From Elysia chlorotica (lineage: Eukaryota; Mollusca; Gastropoda; Plakobranchidae): a DNA stretch of 64,000 bases. Positions 34,601-41,060 of this stretch are shown in pieces. The notes below the pieces were generated by a model that was given only the letters and a program-made list of their open reading frames with translations, searched no databases and was not told where the DNA came from. The stretch spans positions 101,863-165,862 of the forward strand of contig RQTK01000110.1 in assembly GCA_003991915.1 (NCBI GenBank), in the 5' to 3' direction. Made by a program: the position numbers and the translations under genes. The first letter of the stretch is position 1, and each line of letters starts with the position of its first letter.

Positions 34601-36464
34601 GCTCCTTTTGCATTTTCCTTGCATAGAAATATGTCTTTGGCAAGCAAAATTTATACATTTCATAGACTTGACATCTGAATACTAAATGAATTTATATTGC
34701 GAGAGGAACAAAAGATAAGATTTAAAAAAGATACATTTTATTGATTACCTTTGGTGAAATTTTTCCTTTTTGTTAGGGTCGCATATTGTAGCTGCATATT
34801 CTAGTTTAGGGCGTAGGAGCATCCTCAAGGCTTGGTCTTTGTAGTCCTCGAGTTAACCTTCAGGTTGCCTTGCATGAAACCGAGTAGCCTTTTTCCATTA
34901 TTGACCAAATCGTTTATGTGCTGTGTCCAATCTCCATTGGACCCGACAATTACTCCAAGGTACTTGACCTTATCTACTATTCGGAGCGTTTGGCCATGGA
35001 GATAATATGATGAGTTCTTTTTGGTGCGGCTTCTGGTGACTTGCATGACTTGTCATTTGTCGAGATGAAAACACACATTCCACTTCTTTCCCCTCAGAGG
35101 GAGAGCATCCAGTCCGCTTGTAATTGTCTTTGGTCTTGAAGACGTGTGAATGCATAAAGAATTTAAATAAAGAGAGAAAGATTTTCCAAGTTGTAAGAGG
35201 AGACAATTGAAATTAGTGAAGAAGAGAAGACTTTAAATGTAATACAACTTCTTGACACATTTGTGGCTTAAACCTTGGCTTCTTTGGCCACTATTCTACT
35301 GTGACCCTGCTCCAACATTTTGTCAGTGGTATGGGCCAGGTTGAAATTAAAAGTTCACTGTGACACAGGATCAAGGGATTAAGTCACTTTAACTGAACTA
35401 AATTATTTATCTTCATTCACCTCCGTTGTTTAGAAAATTCCTCTCCAATGCTGCATGAAAAAGCTGAAAAGTTACACACTAAAATATTGCTAGGTATCAG
35501 CTATTTATCAAACTGCATCTAAGCATGGAATGCTATTACTGCCTTGCCAGGTATCAGACAGCAAGGAGGGAGCATCAAGTCACGGAAGATTAGCAGCCAC
35601 TCGCTTCAGTCTGATGCTAGGTACACAGAAGAAGAAGGATCTGGTGTGCCCTATGGAGGAGCTGAGGACGCAGAATCAGTAACGATGATGAGTGATGACA
35701 CAAACCAAGAGTCTCCAGTTGACAAAGATACAGAGTTAGAGGATGAGCACCTTTACACAAATCTACCATGGATAAAGGTTAATATTTTACAGATATAGTA
35801 GCCAACCCCATGCAAGACTGGGGAGGACATTTAACAATGCAGTTTAAAAAGTAAGCACATGTCACTGAAAAGTTTGAGAATAACCCAGCTTATTGTACAT
35901 AGTTTACCTTTTTTTCTCTGAGAGTGGCAATGCCCAGATTTGAGCAGATTCAATTGAAGTATAGAATCACAATTAAAAAAAAATGTTGGATCAACATTAC
36001 AATTATCGATTAAAGTTTCCCTTTAATAGTTAAATAATGTAGTAGCACTTTTATTCCCATTTATATTTGGAGGTATGATATGACCTACTTTTATAGCTAA
36101 AACACTTGAAAAGTAGCAATGAATAATGTCACTGAAGATGGCAAAACAACTTAATAGAAACTTGATACATTTTACGCATGTACTTTGTGTTAAAGTTTCA
36201 TAGGACATCACCTGCATATTGTATACTTGTTTTTTTATTCCCCTTCAGGTTGTGGTGCAGCTAGCAAATCTATCAAACTTTATCTGTCCTCACCACAACT
36301 TTTGCCACCCAAATTGCTATGAACGCCAGCGCCGATCATGCTCTCGCCTCACAACCGCCCTCAGAAAGATCTACGATTCTACTGAAGAAGATGAGCACAA
36401 CCCTAAAAATTCAGATGGAACACGAAATAAGGATGCTGCCATCAGGGACAAACTCAAAAGAAGA
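1617..36464 (+). CDS. UNC80: UNC80, NALCN channel complex scaffold (5' half, 30 exons)
   Basis: UNC80 is a very large, HEAT/armadillo-like helical protein that, with UNC79, holds the NALCN sodium-leak channel at the neuronal membrane and sets resting excitability (established for the family). Thirty exons with AG/GT borders join in phase to 1,731 codons without a stop. Landmarks in order are the N-terminal PLPIQTFFWRQ (exon 1), HGLSPSLCKAVQSVSRW (exon 3), LWQPMWEF (exon 5), YLDVAVLR (exon 7), HAFLGFC (exon 17), RVALSGLLDS (exon 19), CAHFIHRCNRGDWPNWM (exon 24), VTTFLRETF (exon 26) and CPHHNFCHPNCYERQ (exon 30). All match human UNC80 in order, as recalled. The start ATG at 1617 has a good context (AAAATGG). 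Human UNC80 is about 3,250 residues, so only about half is here. No later exon is visible before 64000. Ser/Gly/Lys-rich linkers (exons 12, 15, 20-22) are less conserved. Confidence 0.95.
2076..2124 (+). CDS. UNC80: UNC80 exon 2
   Basis: The acceptor is CCCATAG and the donor GTAAGT. The exon encodes SPFIRPKQSNLCEASCL, corresponding to human SAFLRPKLGKQYEASCV. It ends in phase 0. Confidence 0.9.
2175..3181 (+). mobile_element. piggyBac-like non-autonomous element, about 1.0 kb, with nested insert
   Basis: TTAA lies at both borders (2175-2178 and 3178-3181). The ends begin CCCCTACGGC and, read inward from the right, CCCATAAAGC, with a shared GGCAGATG subterminal word on both sides. That pattern fits piggyBac (TTAA target, CCC-starting termini). 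There is no coding capacity. A second copy at about 24.1-24.7 kb lacks the internal segment at about 2693-2975, so that segment looks like a later insertion. Confidence 0.6.
3782..3934 (+). CDS. UNC80: UNC80 exon 3
   Basis: The 51 codons contain SFERVVVQNILHGLSPSL and SVSRWKVVQAAFPHLMHA, among the most conserved N-terminal UNC80 segments. Both ends are in phase 0. The donor is GTATGA. Confidence 0.95.
4409..4618 (+). CDS. UNC80: UNC80 exon 4
   Basis: The 70 codons contain ETKLLYTLHWIILDAASE and the hydrophobic helix STIQLFVYLFAPLVHLMK, which match human ETKLLHTLHWMLLEA and VELFVFLFAPLVHRIK. The acceptor is TATTCCTCCAG. A second AG 27 nt inside (CCTCTAG) is not needed to keep frame. Confidence 0.92.
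5304..5487 (+). CDS. UNC80: UNC80 exon 5
   Basis: Encodes DTDFESLKLENGLRLWQPMW and then a VKPQRSVLRAQRS segment, matching human GLVIWQPMWEH...VKPIRNIITAKRS. The acceptor CTGTTAAAG has a poor pyrimidine tract. It was chosen because it aligns without a gap and keeps frame from exon 4. The exon ends in phase 1. Confidence 0.9.
6907..7097 (+). CDS. UNC80: UNC80 exon 6
   Basis: A poorly conserved Ser/Asn-rich linker is followed by TVEVICENCNTVMPVK, which carries a CxxC pair. Human has VVCETF at the equivalent place. The acceptor is TTTCTTTTTAG. The frame is closed by exon 5 phase 1 and exon 7 phase 0. Confidence 0.85.
7548..7762 (+). CDS. UNC80: UNC80 exon 7
   Basis: The acceptor CTCTCCCCAG is strong. 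The exon begins with MTCRCGRKD, a CxC that would complete a four-Cys site with exon 6. It ends ASYLDVAVLR, matching human ATYFDVAVLR. Phase 2 at the donor GTAATA. Confidence 0.93.
8488..8538 (+). CDS. UNC80: UNC80 exon 8 (51 nt)
   Basis: A short exon encoding CLFCLSWSEDGIYWAL, equivalent to human CLLQPHWSEEGTQWSL. The acceptor is TTTTGCAG and the donor GTGTGT. Phase 2 on both sides. Too short to be seen without the alignment. Confidence 0.9.
9353..9551 (+). CDS. UNC80: UNC80 exon 9
   Basis: Begins YMHQRMLEVCHEFE, following the human YYLQRLRHMLEE helix, then SLPIPDLNILMAG and a Pro/Ser-rich linker. The donor AAT|GTACAG is weak at position -1. It is the only GT giving the phase 0 needed by exon 10, so this 3' edge is less certain. 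Confidence 0.8.
9832..10060 (+). CDS. UNC80: UNC80 exon 10
   Basis: The acceptor is TTCTCTCTTAG. Encodes VPGLELRRSAMISQDRSAFH and the basic KKIRGVELKQFFDSGKSF, equivalent to human LTNLRRSAVPDLSSD and NIFKKFKSRKED. Donor GTGGGT, phase 1. Confidence 0.88.
10205..10345 (+). repeat. Copy of the segment nested in the 2.2-3.2 kb element
   Basis: This stretch repeats the 2.70-2.85 kb sequence (CGGAGGGTTTTG, AAGTTGTAAAATGGGAG, GAGTGT.GTATATCAAAATGA.CACAA) with substitutions. Matching words recur near 10.9-11.0 kb (AAATTGGTGTTGA, GCACTGTG). So the nested segment is its own interspersed family, here in UNC80 intron 10. Confidence 0.55.
11113..11215 (+). CDS. UNC80: UNC80 exon 11
   Basis: A hydrophilic linker (DESGHVGEGEGHRLGMSIFK, then EIREQDEKFGSLR). 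There is no strong human match. It is supported by open frame, AG/GT borders and phase 1 in, phase 2 out, matching both neighbours. Confidence 0.8.
11949..12208 (+). CDS. UNC80: UNC80 exon 12 (GC-rich linker)
   Basis: A Ser/Gly/Gln-rich, GC-rich exon standing out from AT-rich introns (GSSSQCSGQDSSASSQVDLG), ending with a conserved-looking basic tract, STLRKPIIRITEHSPDARG. Phase fits exon 11. The donor is G|GTCAGT, phase 1. The acceptor GTGGCCAG sits just after a T-rich stretch. Confidence 0.85.
12760..13557. mobile_element. pogo/Tigger-like MITE carrying a (TTC)n tract
   Basis: TA lies at both borders. The left end reads CAGTCGGACCTGCCAAATCG and the right end, reverse-complemented, CAGTTCGGACCCGCTTCATC: imperfect terminal inverted repeats of the CAGT(C)GGACC type seen in Tc1/mariner-pogo relatives. 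The subterminal GGGAAAA/AATTGGGAAA words also recur inverted. There is no transposase frame. The middle holds an expanded (TTC)n tract at 13173-13354. It lies in UNC80 intron 12. Confidence 0.65.
13173..13354 (+). repeat. (TTC)n microsatellite
   Basis: About 42 pure TTC units, then an interrupted TTC/TCC tail, inside the pogo-like MITE. Poly-Ser and poly-Leu frames across it are artefacts. Confidence 0.95.
14857..14934 (+). CDS. UNC80: UNC80 exon 13 (78 nt, possible cassette)
   Basis: Candidate exon LACGARANVSESNPNLHAVT with AG|GT at the start and G|GTATGC at the end. It enters and leaves in phase 1 and is 26 codons long, so inclusion or skipping keeps the UNC80 frame. No clear human counterpart; the region is a variable linker. 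Supported by phase fit and coding-like composition only. Confidence 0.6.
15841..15923 (+). CDS. UNC80: UNC80 exon 14
   Basis: Encodes EDLQRSPTLPRSFTDSNINY, corresponding to human LPRSLTDSCINYSYLED. Acceptor GTTTGTTTAG, donor GTGAGA, ends in phase 0. Confidence 0.9.
18829..19083 (+). mobile_element. tRNA-derived SINE, near full length
   Basis: The head GCGCGGTGGTCCTGGGGTAG and GGGTTTGAGCC look like degenerate A and B boxes. They are followed by the family body (GGTCGGTGTCAGTATAATGT, GGCTGAGACAGGAGTCAT, GTGTGGCAGCACATAAAATT) and the 3' tail TATATAGTGCTGATGTTGGA...TAAACTAACTCAAC ending in (CAA)n. It is the reference copy for the other SINE pieces here. Confidence 0.8.
19905..20205 (+). repeat. 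(TC)n/(TGTC)n/(TG)n compound microsatellite
   Basis: TATC/TGTC units, then TGTGTG, then a pure TC run. It ends about 100 bp before UNC80 exon 15. No coding content. Confidence 0.9.
20310..20670 (+). CDS. UNC80: UNC80 exon 15
   Basis: At 361 nt this is the longest exon here. It begins with the helix pair YKVVLRALHFVAMNEYSPRI and CEVLLNLLNCLLDLDII, matching human SVVLKAVYLVLNHDISSRICDVALNIVECLLQLGVV. A long Ser/Thr/Gly/Pro linker follows, as in the human protein. Acceptor TATCCTTTCAAAG, donor GTTAGA, phase 1. Confidence 0.93.
21694..21784 (+). CDS. UNC80: UNC80 exon 16
   Basis: Encodes GFTNGTGSGQEGMENIIPDR and then KDEVTAHSLFR. It sits where human UNC80 has a variable linker before RLALTMLIKIVKSLGC. 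Acceptor TTATTCATAG. Phase 1 in, phase 2 out. Confidence 0.87.
22587..23236 (-). mobile_element. LINE reverse-transcriptase fragment in UNC80 intron 16
   Basis: Reading the minus strand from 23236, VFILLPKKPNALDCSDNRTI, SLMCHKFKLLLTIILNRI and YACFIDHSKAFDTVMHTKL are the fingers and palm of a non-LTR retrotransposon RT. The usual FADD-type block is preceded by CIIPSLFTIYTDFVFREIED near 22790-22720, in another frame. Both ends are missing and the frame is broken, so it is a dead, truncated insertion. The element opposes the host gene. Confidence 0.85.
23905..24094 (+). repeat. 95-bp tandem duplication
   Basis: Two units share ACCACAATGGTACAACCGTC (second unit ACCATC), TTTATACACAGGGA, GCCAGGTTACACAAGAT and TATCTTGCTCCTTCCTCAGC. 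They lie just left of the 24.1 kb piggyBac-like copy. Confidence 0.85.
24108..24702 (+). mobile_element. Second copy of the piggyBac-like repeat, 5' truncated
   Basis: Shares ATCATCAGT.ATA.AACCGTCAT, GGGAGGCTGA.AATCCTCCAAACT and CACCCATTCAC.AGTTTCTCGC with the element at 2175-3181, in the same order and strand. Its terminal stretch GAGGCAGTCA matches the right end of that copy. A LINE fragment splits it at about 24155-24415. The last bases no longer form a clean TTAA. Confidence 0.6.
24155..24415 (-). mobile_element. LINE C-terminal fragment nested in a piggyBac-like repeat
   Basis: The minus strand encodes INLRKLRYVGHACHHTDTGL followed by VLQGRTQSIGKKGRPPTSRR, the typical C-terminal tail after the RT domain of some LINEs (KLRYFGH...G.R.RGRP). 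It interrupts sequence that is continuous in the related repeat at 2.6 kb, so it inserted into that older element. Confidence 0.7.
24806..25047 (+). CDS. UNC80: UNC80 exon 17
   Basis: Encodes IFKALGCPHGCNDGVMGSLG, NCLQRLHKLNPAMFHKFLRD and VDFLHAFLGFCFDP, closely following human IVKSLGCAYGCGEG, NCLTKLYKLD and VDFLHALLGFCMEP. Acceptor GATCTTTTCAG, donor GTAAGT, ends in phase 1. A 33-bp minisatellite starts directly behind the donor. Confidence 0.95.
25052..25240 (+). repeat. 33-bp-type minisatellite directly behind the exon 17 donor
   Basis: About six imperfect units built on CATAGAAAGCATGAAAGTCA plus TAACTTTGTAAGA, starting within the first bases of intron 17. Confidence 0.8.
25562..25617 (+). 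repeat. (CT)28 tract at the exon 18 acceptor
   Basis: A pure CT run ends about 10 nt before the acceptor AG at 25626-25627, so it forms the polypyrimidine tract itself. Confidence 0.95.
25628..25809 (+). CDS. UNC80: UNC80 exon 18
   Basis: Encodes NLPRAGYANNFGHSVGGEGY and GVLLANLVKPLVSRCVECAS, matching human AGFGNNF and EGIIVSAMFKSLITRCASTTHEL. The acceptor GGGATCTAG follows a (CT)n tract of about 55 nt at 25562-25617, which takes the place of the polypyrimidine tract. Donor ATT|GTGAGT, phase 0. Confidence 0.94.
26318..26487 (+). CDS. UNC80: UNC80 exon 19
   Basis: Encodes LFCDVRQLMVYVKEIHGGTF and RRVALSGLLDSLQKVKRE, matching human LYCDIRQLVQFIKEAHGNVFRRVALSALLDSAEKL. Ends in a charged tail in phase 2. 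Acceptor CCTGTCCAG. Confidence 0.95.
26752..26902 (+). CDS. UNC80: UNC80 exon 20
   Basis: A charged Ser/Thr/Lys linker (TSVTSESGDEKETTLTTTKH, then a basic RRKSKKSLFRSKITK). Human has a similar variable stretch before KMFKSQSAASDTSSQSE. Phase 2 in, phase 0 out. Donor GTAAGT. Confidence 0.88.
27320..27467 (+). CDS. UNC80: UNC80 exon 21
   Basis: Encodes SLMFQYAASDSEILDEGPGK and TPRRRFSKFNIG, corresponding to human MFKSQSAASDTSSQSE and LRKKLKLPIGNW. Donor ATTG|GTCAGT, phase 1, demanded by exon 22. The last 15 exon bases and the donor lie in a 62-bp direct repeat, so a second identical donor sits 62 bp downstream. Confidence 0.9.
27453..27577 (+). repeat. 62-bp tandem duplication across the exon 21 donor
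   Basis: Two copies, about 62 bp apart, of GCAAGTTTAACATTGGTCAG plus TTGGTAGGGTTAGGAGTAAC and TGTTGTTGGTATGAGAAAAG, nearly identical. A weaker third trace (GGAGTAACTGTTGGCAGT) lies near 27650. The first copy includes the last 15 coding bases of exon 21 and its 5' splice site. Confidence 0.9.
27945..28062 (-). mobile_element. SINE fragment in UNC80 intron 21
   Basis: The minus strand contains GGTCGGGGTTTGTATAATGT, GCTGAGACAGGAGTC and CAGAGCATAAAATTGTCAGA, the SINE body, ending about 35 bp before exon 22. Head and tail are missing. Confidence 0.6.
28098..28376 (+). CDS. UNC80: UNC80 exon 22
   Basis: Encodes WRRGTKSDHEDEQMSDPPPL, an Ala/Gly-rich stretch, and SFKAASQATLSFLSARKRIE. It corresponds to the human region LKRSSLSGLADG...SFIRQSSKVKF. 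Acceptor CCAAACTGTGCAG, donor GTAAGA. Phase 1 on both sides. Confidence 0.9.
28833..29017 (+). CDS. UNC80: UNC80 exon 23
   Basis: Encodes MLRFSFLLECCHPGSLPDPQ and MVAAMLDL, matching human MKRFQFLLNCCEPGTIPDASILAAALDL. Acceptor TTTTTTCTGCTCAG, donor GTAAGT, phase 0. Confidence 0.95.
29018..31432 (+). other. UNC80 intron 23 (2.4 kb)
   Basis: Short open frames at 29057-29547 have no recognisable family and no fit to UNC80, whose residues run straight from exon 23 to exon 24. TTAACCTTTTGAGTGCG at 29861 resembles a piggyBac-type end, but no partner end was seen. There is an AACAT repeat at 30288-30310. Confidence 0.6.
31433..31648 (+). CDS. UNC80: UNC80 exon 24
   Basis: Encodes DAPVSARAAMLLECAHFIHR and CNRGDWPNWMK, among the strongest matches to human (EAPVVARAALFLECARFVHRCNRGNWPEWMK), ending KAAGRMFYSWAE. 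Acceptor GTCCTTTTAG, donor GTAAGA. Phase 0 on both sides. Confidence 0.96.
31904..32039 (+). CDS. UNC80: UNC80 exon 25
   Basis: Encodes NLGLQMEYILAKEHADRLAV and the acidic ELRAEDEEEDFLDE, equivalent to human RRLRKEDEEEDFLDD. Acceptor CTGCTCTCTTAG, donor GTAACA, phase 1. Confidence 0.95.
33034..33279 (+). CDS. UNC80: UNC80 exon 26
   Basis: Joined to exon 25 it reads FLDEASVNQKGKECPYALKM, which aligns without a gap to human FLDDSTVNPSKCGCPFALKM. LVEVTTFLRETFQYLPRSRS follows. The acceptor is GCCATCCAAAG. A second AG 14 nt downstream (CAACCAG) would fit only with a putative 20-nt microexon upstream. Donor A|GTAAGT, phase 1. Confidence 0.93.
33657..33785 (+). CDS. UNC80: UNC80 exon 27
   Basis: Encodes DRKISFAVLTERSDSLHSST, then a linker ending GQDEKKEK, matching human ERKISFAGVLDENEDSKDSLHSSS and EEKKEG. 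Acceptor ATTGTTCAG, donor GTGAGA. Phase 1 on both sides. Confidence 0.94.
34447..34563 (+). CDS. UNC80: UNC80 exon 28 (basic linker)
   Basis: An Arg/Lys-rich exon (RRLAQGRQKLLRHFRRGSGH, then NLSFRRSFKLGRP). It has no clear human counterpart as recalled, but phase 1 on both sides, a good acceptor (CTTCCCTGCAG) and donor GTGAGT support it. At 117 nt it could be an optional exon. Confidence 0.85.
34770..35110 (-). mobile_element. LINE reverse-transcriptase 3' fragment in UNC80 intron 28
   Basis: The minus strand encodes MQVTRSRTKKNSSYYLHGQT, VDKVKYLGVIVGSNGDWTQH and LLGFMQGNLK, the thumb region of a CR1/Jockey-type non-LTR RT (YLHGQ.L..V...KYLGV.......W..HI). It is truncated at both ends and runs antisense to UNC80. 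Confidence 0.8.
35551..35777 (+). CDS. UNC80: UNC80 exon 29
   Basis: Encodes IRQQGGSIKSRKISSHSLQS, an acidic linker and EDEHLYTNLPWIK, equivalent to human EENYHRNMSWLHV. Acceptor TGCCTTGCCAG. The donor AAG|GTTAAT is weak, but the required phase 0 fits exon 30. Confidence 0.9.
36249..36464 (+). CDS. UNC80: UNC80 exon 30 (last exon visible)
   Basis: Encodes VVVQLANLSNFICPHHNFCH and PNCYERQRRSCSRLTTALRK, matching human VMILLCNQQSFICTHVDYCHPHCYLHHSRSCARLVRAIK with the Cys/His spacing kept. It ends RDKLKRR before GTGAGA in phase 0. The frame closes four codons into the intron, so another exon is required. None is found downstream in this window. Confidence 0.95.
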
Positions 36465-36721
36465 GTGAGAACTTAATTTCTAGCATGGTTATCAGATTTT
36501 ATGCAGGTTCCCTAACATGAAAAAAACAAGTTTTTTTTTAATGATTAGAAATCAATGTCTTGCAGTGCAAACCTCTATTAGCTAAATCTTTTCTCAATGC
36601 CATGTTGCCCCCTTTTCCCTCCCAAAAATGTTGTATACTTGTTTGACCCTATGGAGATATGTGATATTAACTTTAATATCCTGGCAATTTGTGATAATTA
36701 GGACTCTACCAAGCTTGTTAT

Positions 36722-36960
36722 GCAGTGGTCTCCGTGTAAGAACTCTCCGCTTACCAACCCACTACGTCTACGAACTCAAATGCTCTATATAACATAATTC
36801 TTTCTCTTTAATTAACACTCCTACCCACCCGATTTTGGCCTCGTATAAAGTGTAAGAACCCGTTTTATCAGAGCCTGATATAATTTTTAAAATTATTTTT
36901 TGTCACATTATTTTTCACTTCCGCAGCATGGTGATTATATGATATAATATTATATGAGGC
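36722..36960. mobile_element. Possible pogo/Tigger-like terminal fragment
   Basis: The stretch begins CAGTGGTCTCCGTGTAAGAA, reminiscent of Tigger-type ends (CAGTGG...ACGAAC), and contains another GTGTAAGAACCCG word near 36850. No matching opposite end was identified. Weakly supported. Confidence 0.3.
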
Positions 36961-37035
36961 GCGTATTCAATGTGTGAGAGGAGTGTTCGGAGGTAGAGGT
37001 GTAAAGGGGTGAACATACACAAGCCTGTTAATCTT

Positions 37036-37037
<2 letters not shown>

Positions 37038-37111
<74 letters not shown>
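37038..37111 (+). repeat. (CT)n microsatellite
   Basis: A pure CT run of about 74 bp in the stretch after UNC80 exon 30. Confidence 0.95.
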
Positions 37112-37115
<4 letters not shown>

Positions 37116-37329
37116 GCAGTGTGAAAATATCTCTTTTCTTTGGTTCAACGATGGTGTCTTCATGAGTATCTTCTAAACATAAGTGACACACTATTTTACT
37201 GGTGTGTATGGTTTTAGTTGTCTAATGATTCCCCACTGTAATTGATGGTCTGTGTTGTTTTTTGTTTGCTTTTGTTGTTTTTATTTATAATACATTTCCA
37301 AATAAGTATGTTCGCTTAAATTTGTGTCA

Positions 37330-40300
37330 TACATTTTATAGTGGATATTTAACGACGACTTGTGAAGTATCTTGTTTTGAACTCTTTTCAGTCAGCCGTA
37401 TGTATATTTCCTTCACTGTGGCTCGAAACATGTTTATATGTTTTAAGTTTTCCAAGAATCTCGCAGCTTTTGACTGTTTGCGACGACTTGGAAAACATTT
37501 TGCTGGCTACGTTGTTGGCTACGTTGTTTTACTGTATAACCAACCACGGCGTAGTTTATGGTGTTGTTGTTTCTGTTTGTGTTTTTTCCCGGAAAAATAG
37601 TTTGAAACTGAAACCTATGTTCCTCTTCATTTTTAATCTTTCACACTGTCATCGCATCCATATCAGCATTGACCTTTTTCTTGAAAAAAAAAAAAAAAGA
37701 TAAAGTCACAAGTTCCAAGCTTGATTTTATAACATTCATTTTTTAAAATTGAAGTTACACAATATAGGTGGATGATTGCTAATTTAATGAAGAGAAATAA
37801 TTACCGCACCTGCGAATAAATTATTAACAATAACATTGACTTATTTAGTCTTTTTTCCTGCTTTGTCCCTCCCTCAGACGATGAATCAGACATCAAAGCG
37901 GTGCACCCAAGGTGGCTTTTCTTTTCTTCTTCTTTCTTATCTTTCTTTAATAAAGTATTATTTTATGCCAAAGTCATATTTCGCCAGTTATTCCACGCCT
38001 TGAACTTATTCTACACGGTCCACGGAAAGTTTCCCCGTTGCTTGGTTCATACAAGTCTGGGACAGTGCGCGATCGTCCAGTCCTGGTCACAGCTTCTCCC
38101 AAGGGTCACGTGATGTGTGTCTAGGCTGGACATTGTTCATTGCACTGGGAGTTGGCATTGGACGTGGACCAACGGGATTTGTCAAATATTGAAGCAAATG
38201 AAATCTCCAGAGATGTTATTAGATCTCCAAGAACCACACATGTCTTTAACTGTATGCCACGACATGGAACCAGTTTGTGTTGACGTTGTTGTTTAATTGC
38301 AGAATTCACCAATGCACATGTTAACAGAAATTAAATTTAAACTTTAAAAATAAAGTGTTACGCAAGAACCGTATCCAATCCCTCACAGTTACCACATGTA
38401 TATATACACATTGGTCCTTTTATTGAAAAAGAACGTTAAAGGTGAATTAAATACATGTGTGTAGAAATTCAAACTCTTTTTGATAATATATGTTCATATA
38501 GTTTTGAAAATACACAAATGAAGTGTAAAACTGCTATATTGATAAAAGTAATATTCTCTAGGCGCGTGAAACAATACCAACAATATAAATTAACGTATCT
38601 GGGTAAATTCTTGTTTACATTGGTTTTGAATAACTGCGATGCTCCTCAATCCCACAGCGTATTATCCAAGGTGATTTTTTAAAGGTTTTACTATTATGCG
38701 ATAATCATACCCTGTCAGTCTATCCCACGCGTTGAACTCATTCTACCCAATCCATGGAAAGTTTTCCCGTCGCTTGGTCTATACAAGTCTGGCACAGTGC
38801 AGAACCGTCCAGTACATTCTTCCAAGGGTCACATGATGTGTGTCTAGCCTGGACTCGTCATATGGTTCATTGCGACGACAGTTCATATTGATATGAAACC
38901 AGCAGGTTTTGTCAAACGTTGAGAAAGATAAAATCAAATCACCAGAGATGTTTAAACTTTTCCAAAAGCCATAAACCTCCTGACAGTTACTTTATGCCGC
39001 TACCTGGTAACCGTTAACGGTTAATGCGCATGCACGAAACTTACGCACGGTGCTTGGACGTTTAAGAATCAGACATTTCTAAGTTGCGCACGGTTTCAGA
39101 CAGTTACAACTACTAAAAATATACGAACACGATTAAGAATACGGACCAAAGAGCGAACTGCATTTTCATCAACCACGTGACTGCATGGTTGTGACTGTTG
39201 CTGGGTTGTTGTTTTTTCGGAATGGAGTTTGAAATTGAAAACCGTGGTCTTTAAGATCTTTTTCAAACATCTAGCACAGTTATCATAGACATATCCGAAA
39301 TGGTCTTTTTATTGTAAAGAAGGATACAGATAAATCCATGCGTAAAAAATTAAAAGTTCCCTTTTCTAACATATGTTTTTATGCTTTTTAAGTTGCACAA
39401 ATAAGGGATATATATATATATGTTGATAACGAGAATCAATTACTAGGCCTTCTAAGTAATGTGAACGTATAATTATCGGTAAATTCTAATTTATAATGGT
39501 TTCTTACTGCACTGCCCCTCTTCCATGGCGCTGTAAACAATATCATTTTTTATATTCATCTTTAGACTTTGCCATAATCATACCCTGTCAGTCTATCCCG
39601 CGCGTTGAACGCATCATACCCAGTCCATGCCAGGCCTCCCCTCTGCCTGAGTAATACAAGACTTTAGTCTGGGGCAGTGCGGGGGGCGTCTAGTCCAGGT
39701 CGAAGCTCCTCCCAAGGGTCACGTGATGTGTGTCTAGGCTGGACTCGGCTTCTGGTTCATTGCACTGAGAATTGACATTGATAGTAAACTTACAGGTTTT
39801 GTCAAGAAATGAAAATACAAAATCACATCTCCAGATATGTTTAAGTTGTCCAAGAACCATACATTTATTGACTGTGTGCCACGACATTGTGTTCTGGGTA
39901 CGTTTTTTTTTTTTTTTTATATAAACCCGATAACGTTTTGTTCGAAAATTAAGTTTGAAATAATGTATTGAAAATTATGTTTTCCAAGCTCTTTATCTAA
40001 ACTCTCGCACAATAATTGTGGGGGTATTCGCAATAGTCTTCTTAATGACAAAAATATGAAAGATAAATAATATGTACACATTAAAAACAAGAAACATATT
40101 TTTGGACTTCAAATTGCAAAAACATGAGGTGAACAACTTATCCAAGCAAATTCTTGTTGTTGTTTTTTCCTATTGCCCCTTAAACTCTACAGCGCTGTAT
40201 CCATGATGGTCTTATTTTTGAAATTACATTTGTATCAATATTTCACAACAATACTCTGTTAGATTTCTCCACGCCTTGAGCTCAACCTACCCTGTCGGTG

Positions 40301-41060
40301 TAAAGCATTGCTTTAAACTTGCCAAAAGCTTTTTGTGCATCATACCACTGATATTCTAGTTAATTTTAATGAAATAGACCATTGATAGTGAACTTAGATG
40401 TTTGCCAAACATTGGGAAAAAGACCATTGATTTCTTTAGCGGAGAGGGTGACGCACTGTGCTGCCTAGGTTCCGCGGGGAAATTATAGAACTATTCTGGC
40501 GGTGGGCAAACCGCGGGTAAATAGAACTATTCTGGCGGTAGGCAAACCGCGGGGAAATTATAGAACTATTCTGGCGGTAGGCAAACCGCGGGGAAATTAT
40601 AGAACTATTCTGGCGGTAGGCAAACCGCGGGGAAATTATAGAACTATTCTCTGGCGGTAGGCAAACCGCGGGTAAATAGAACTATTCTGGCGGTAGGCAA
40701 ACCGCGGGGAAATTATAGAACTATTCTGGCGGTAGGCAAACCGCGGGTAAATTATTCTGGCGGTAGGCAAACCTTATAGAATCATAAAATAATCTTCTGA
40801 AAGCTGCAATATGCCACAGCCTGAGAAGATTCTATGCTGGCCACCTGGTTCCAAATTGATTAAAAGCACCGCATAACCGGACACTGACATGTTGGAGCGC
40901 TTTTGTGGGTTGTTTTTTTTTCGGAAATGAAATTTGAAATTGAAAACCACGCAGAATAAGGTCTTTATTTAACATTTCTAACACTTATCTCAGGAAGCTC
41001 GACAAAAATGATAAAGATAAATAACAAACACAATTTCAAAGCTCTCTTTTTATCTAGGTA
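37330..41060 (+). repeat. Diverged tandem array of 0.7-0.9 kb units
   Basis: Four to five units share, in order: CATACCCTGTCAGTCTATCCC near 38705 and 39578 with weaker forms near 37980 and 40250; CAAGGGTCACGTGATGTGTG and TCTAGGCTGGAC near 38105, 38830 and 39713; ATCTCCAGAGATGTT near 38205, 38940 and 39830; TTTCGGAA..GA.TTTGAAAT.GAAAA near 37590, 39215 and 40920. No conserved reading frame. Identity between units is roughly 65-80% by eye. Confidence 0.8.
40472..40780 (+). repeat. 39-bp satellite, about eight units
   Basis: The unit CCGCGGGGAAATTATAGAAC plus TATTCTGGCGGTAGGCAAA is repeated with near identity. Some units have a 4-bp deletion (CCGCGGGTAAATAGAAC). Recent homogenisation inside an otherwise old array. 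Confidence 0.95.

Noticed and set aside
37878-37911. Exon-like stretch after CTTTGTCCCTCCCTCAG, reading DDESDIKAVHPRW, as UNC80 exon 31
   Set aside because: That frame needs phase 1 but exon 30 ends in phase 0. The in-phase reading (TMNQTSKRCTQ) has no UNC80 match, and the site lies at the start of the diverged tandem array, whose other units have a related sequence.
40472-40780. CRISPR-like regular array
   Set aside because: The units are contiguous 39-bp satellites without unique spacers, in a eukaryotic intergenic region.
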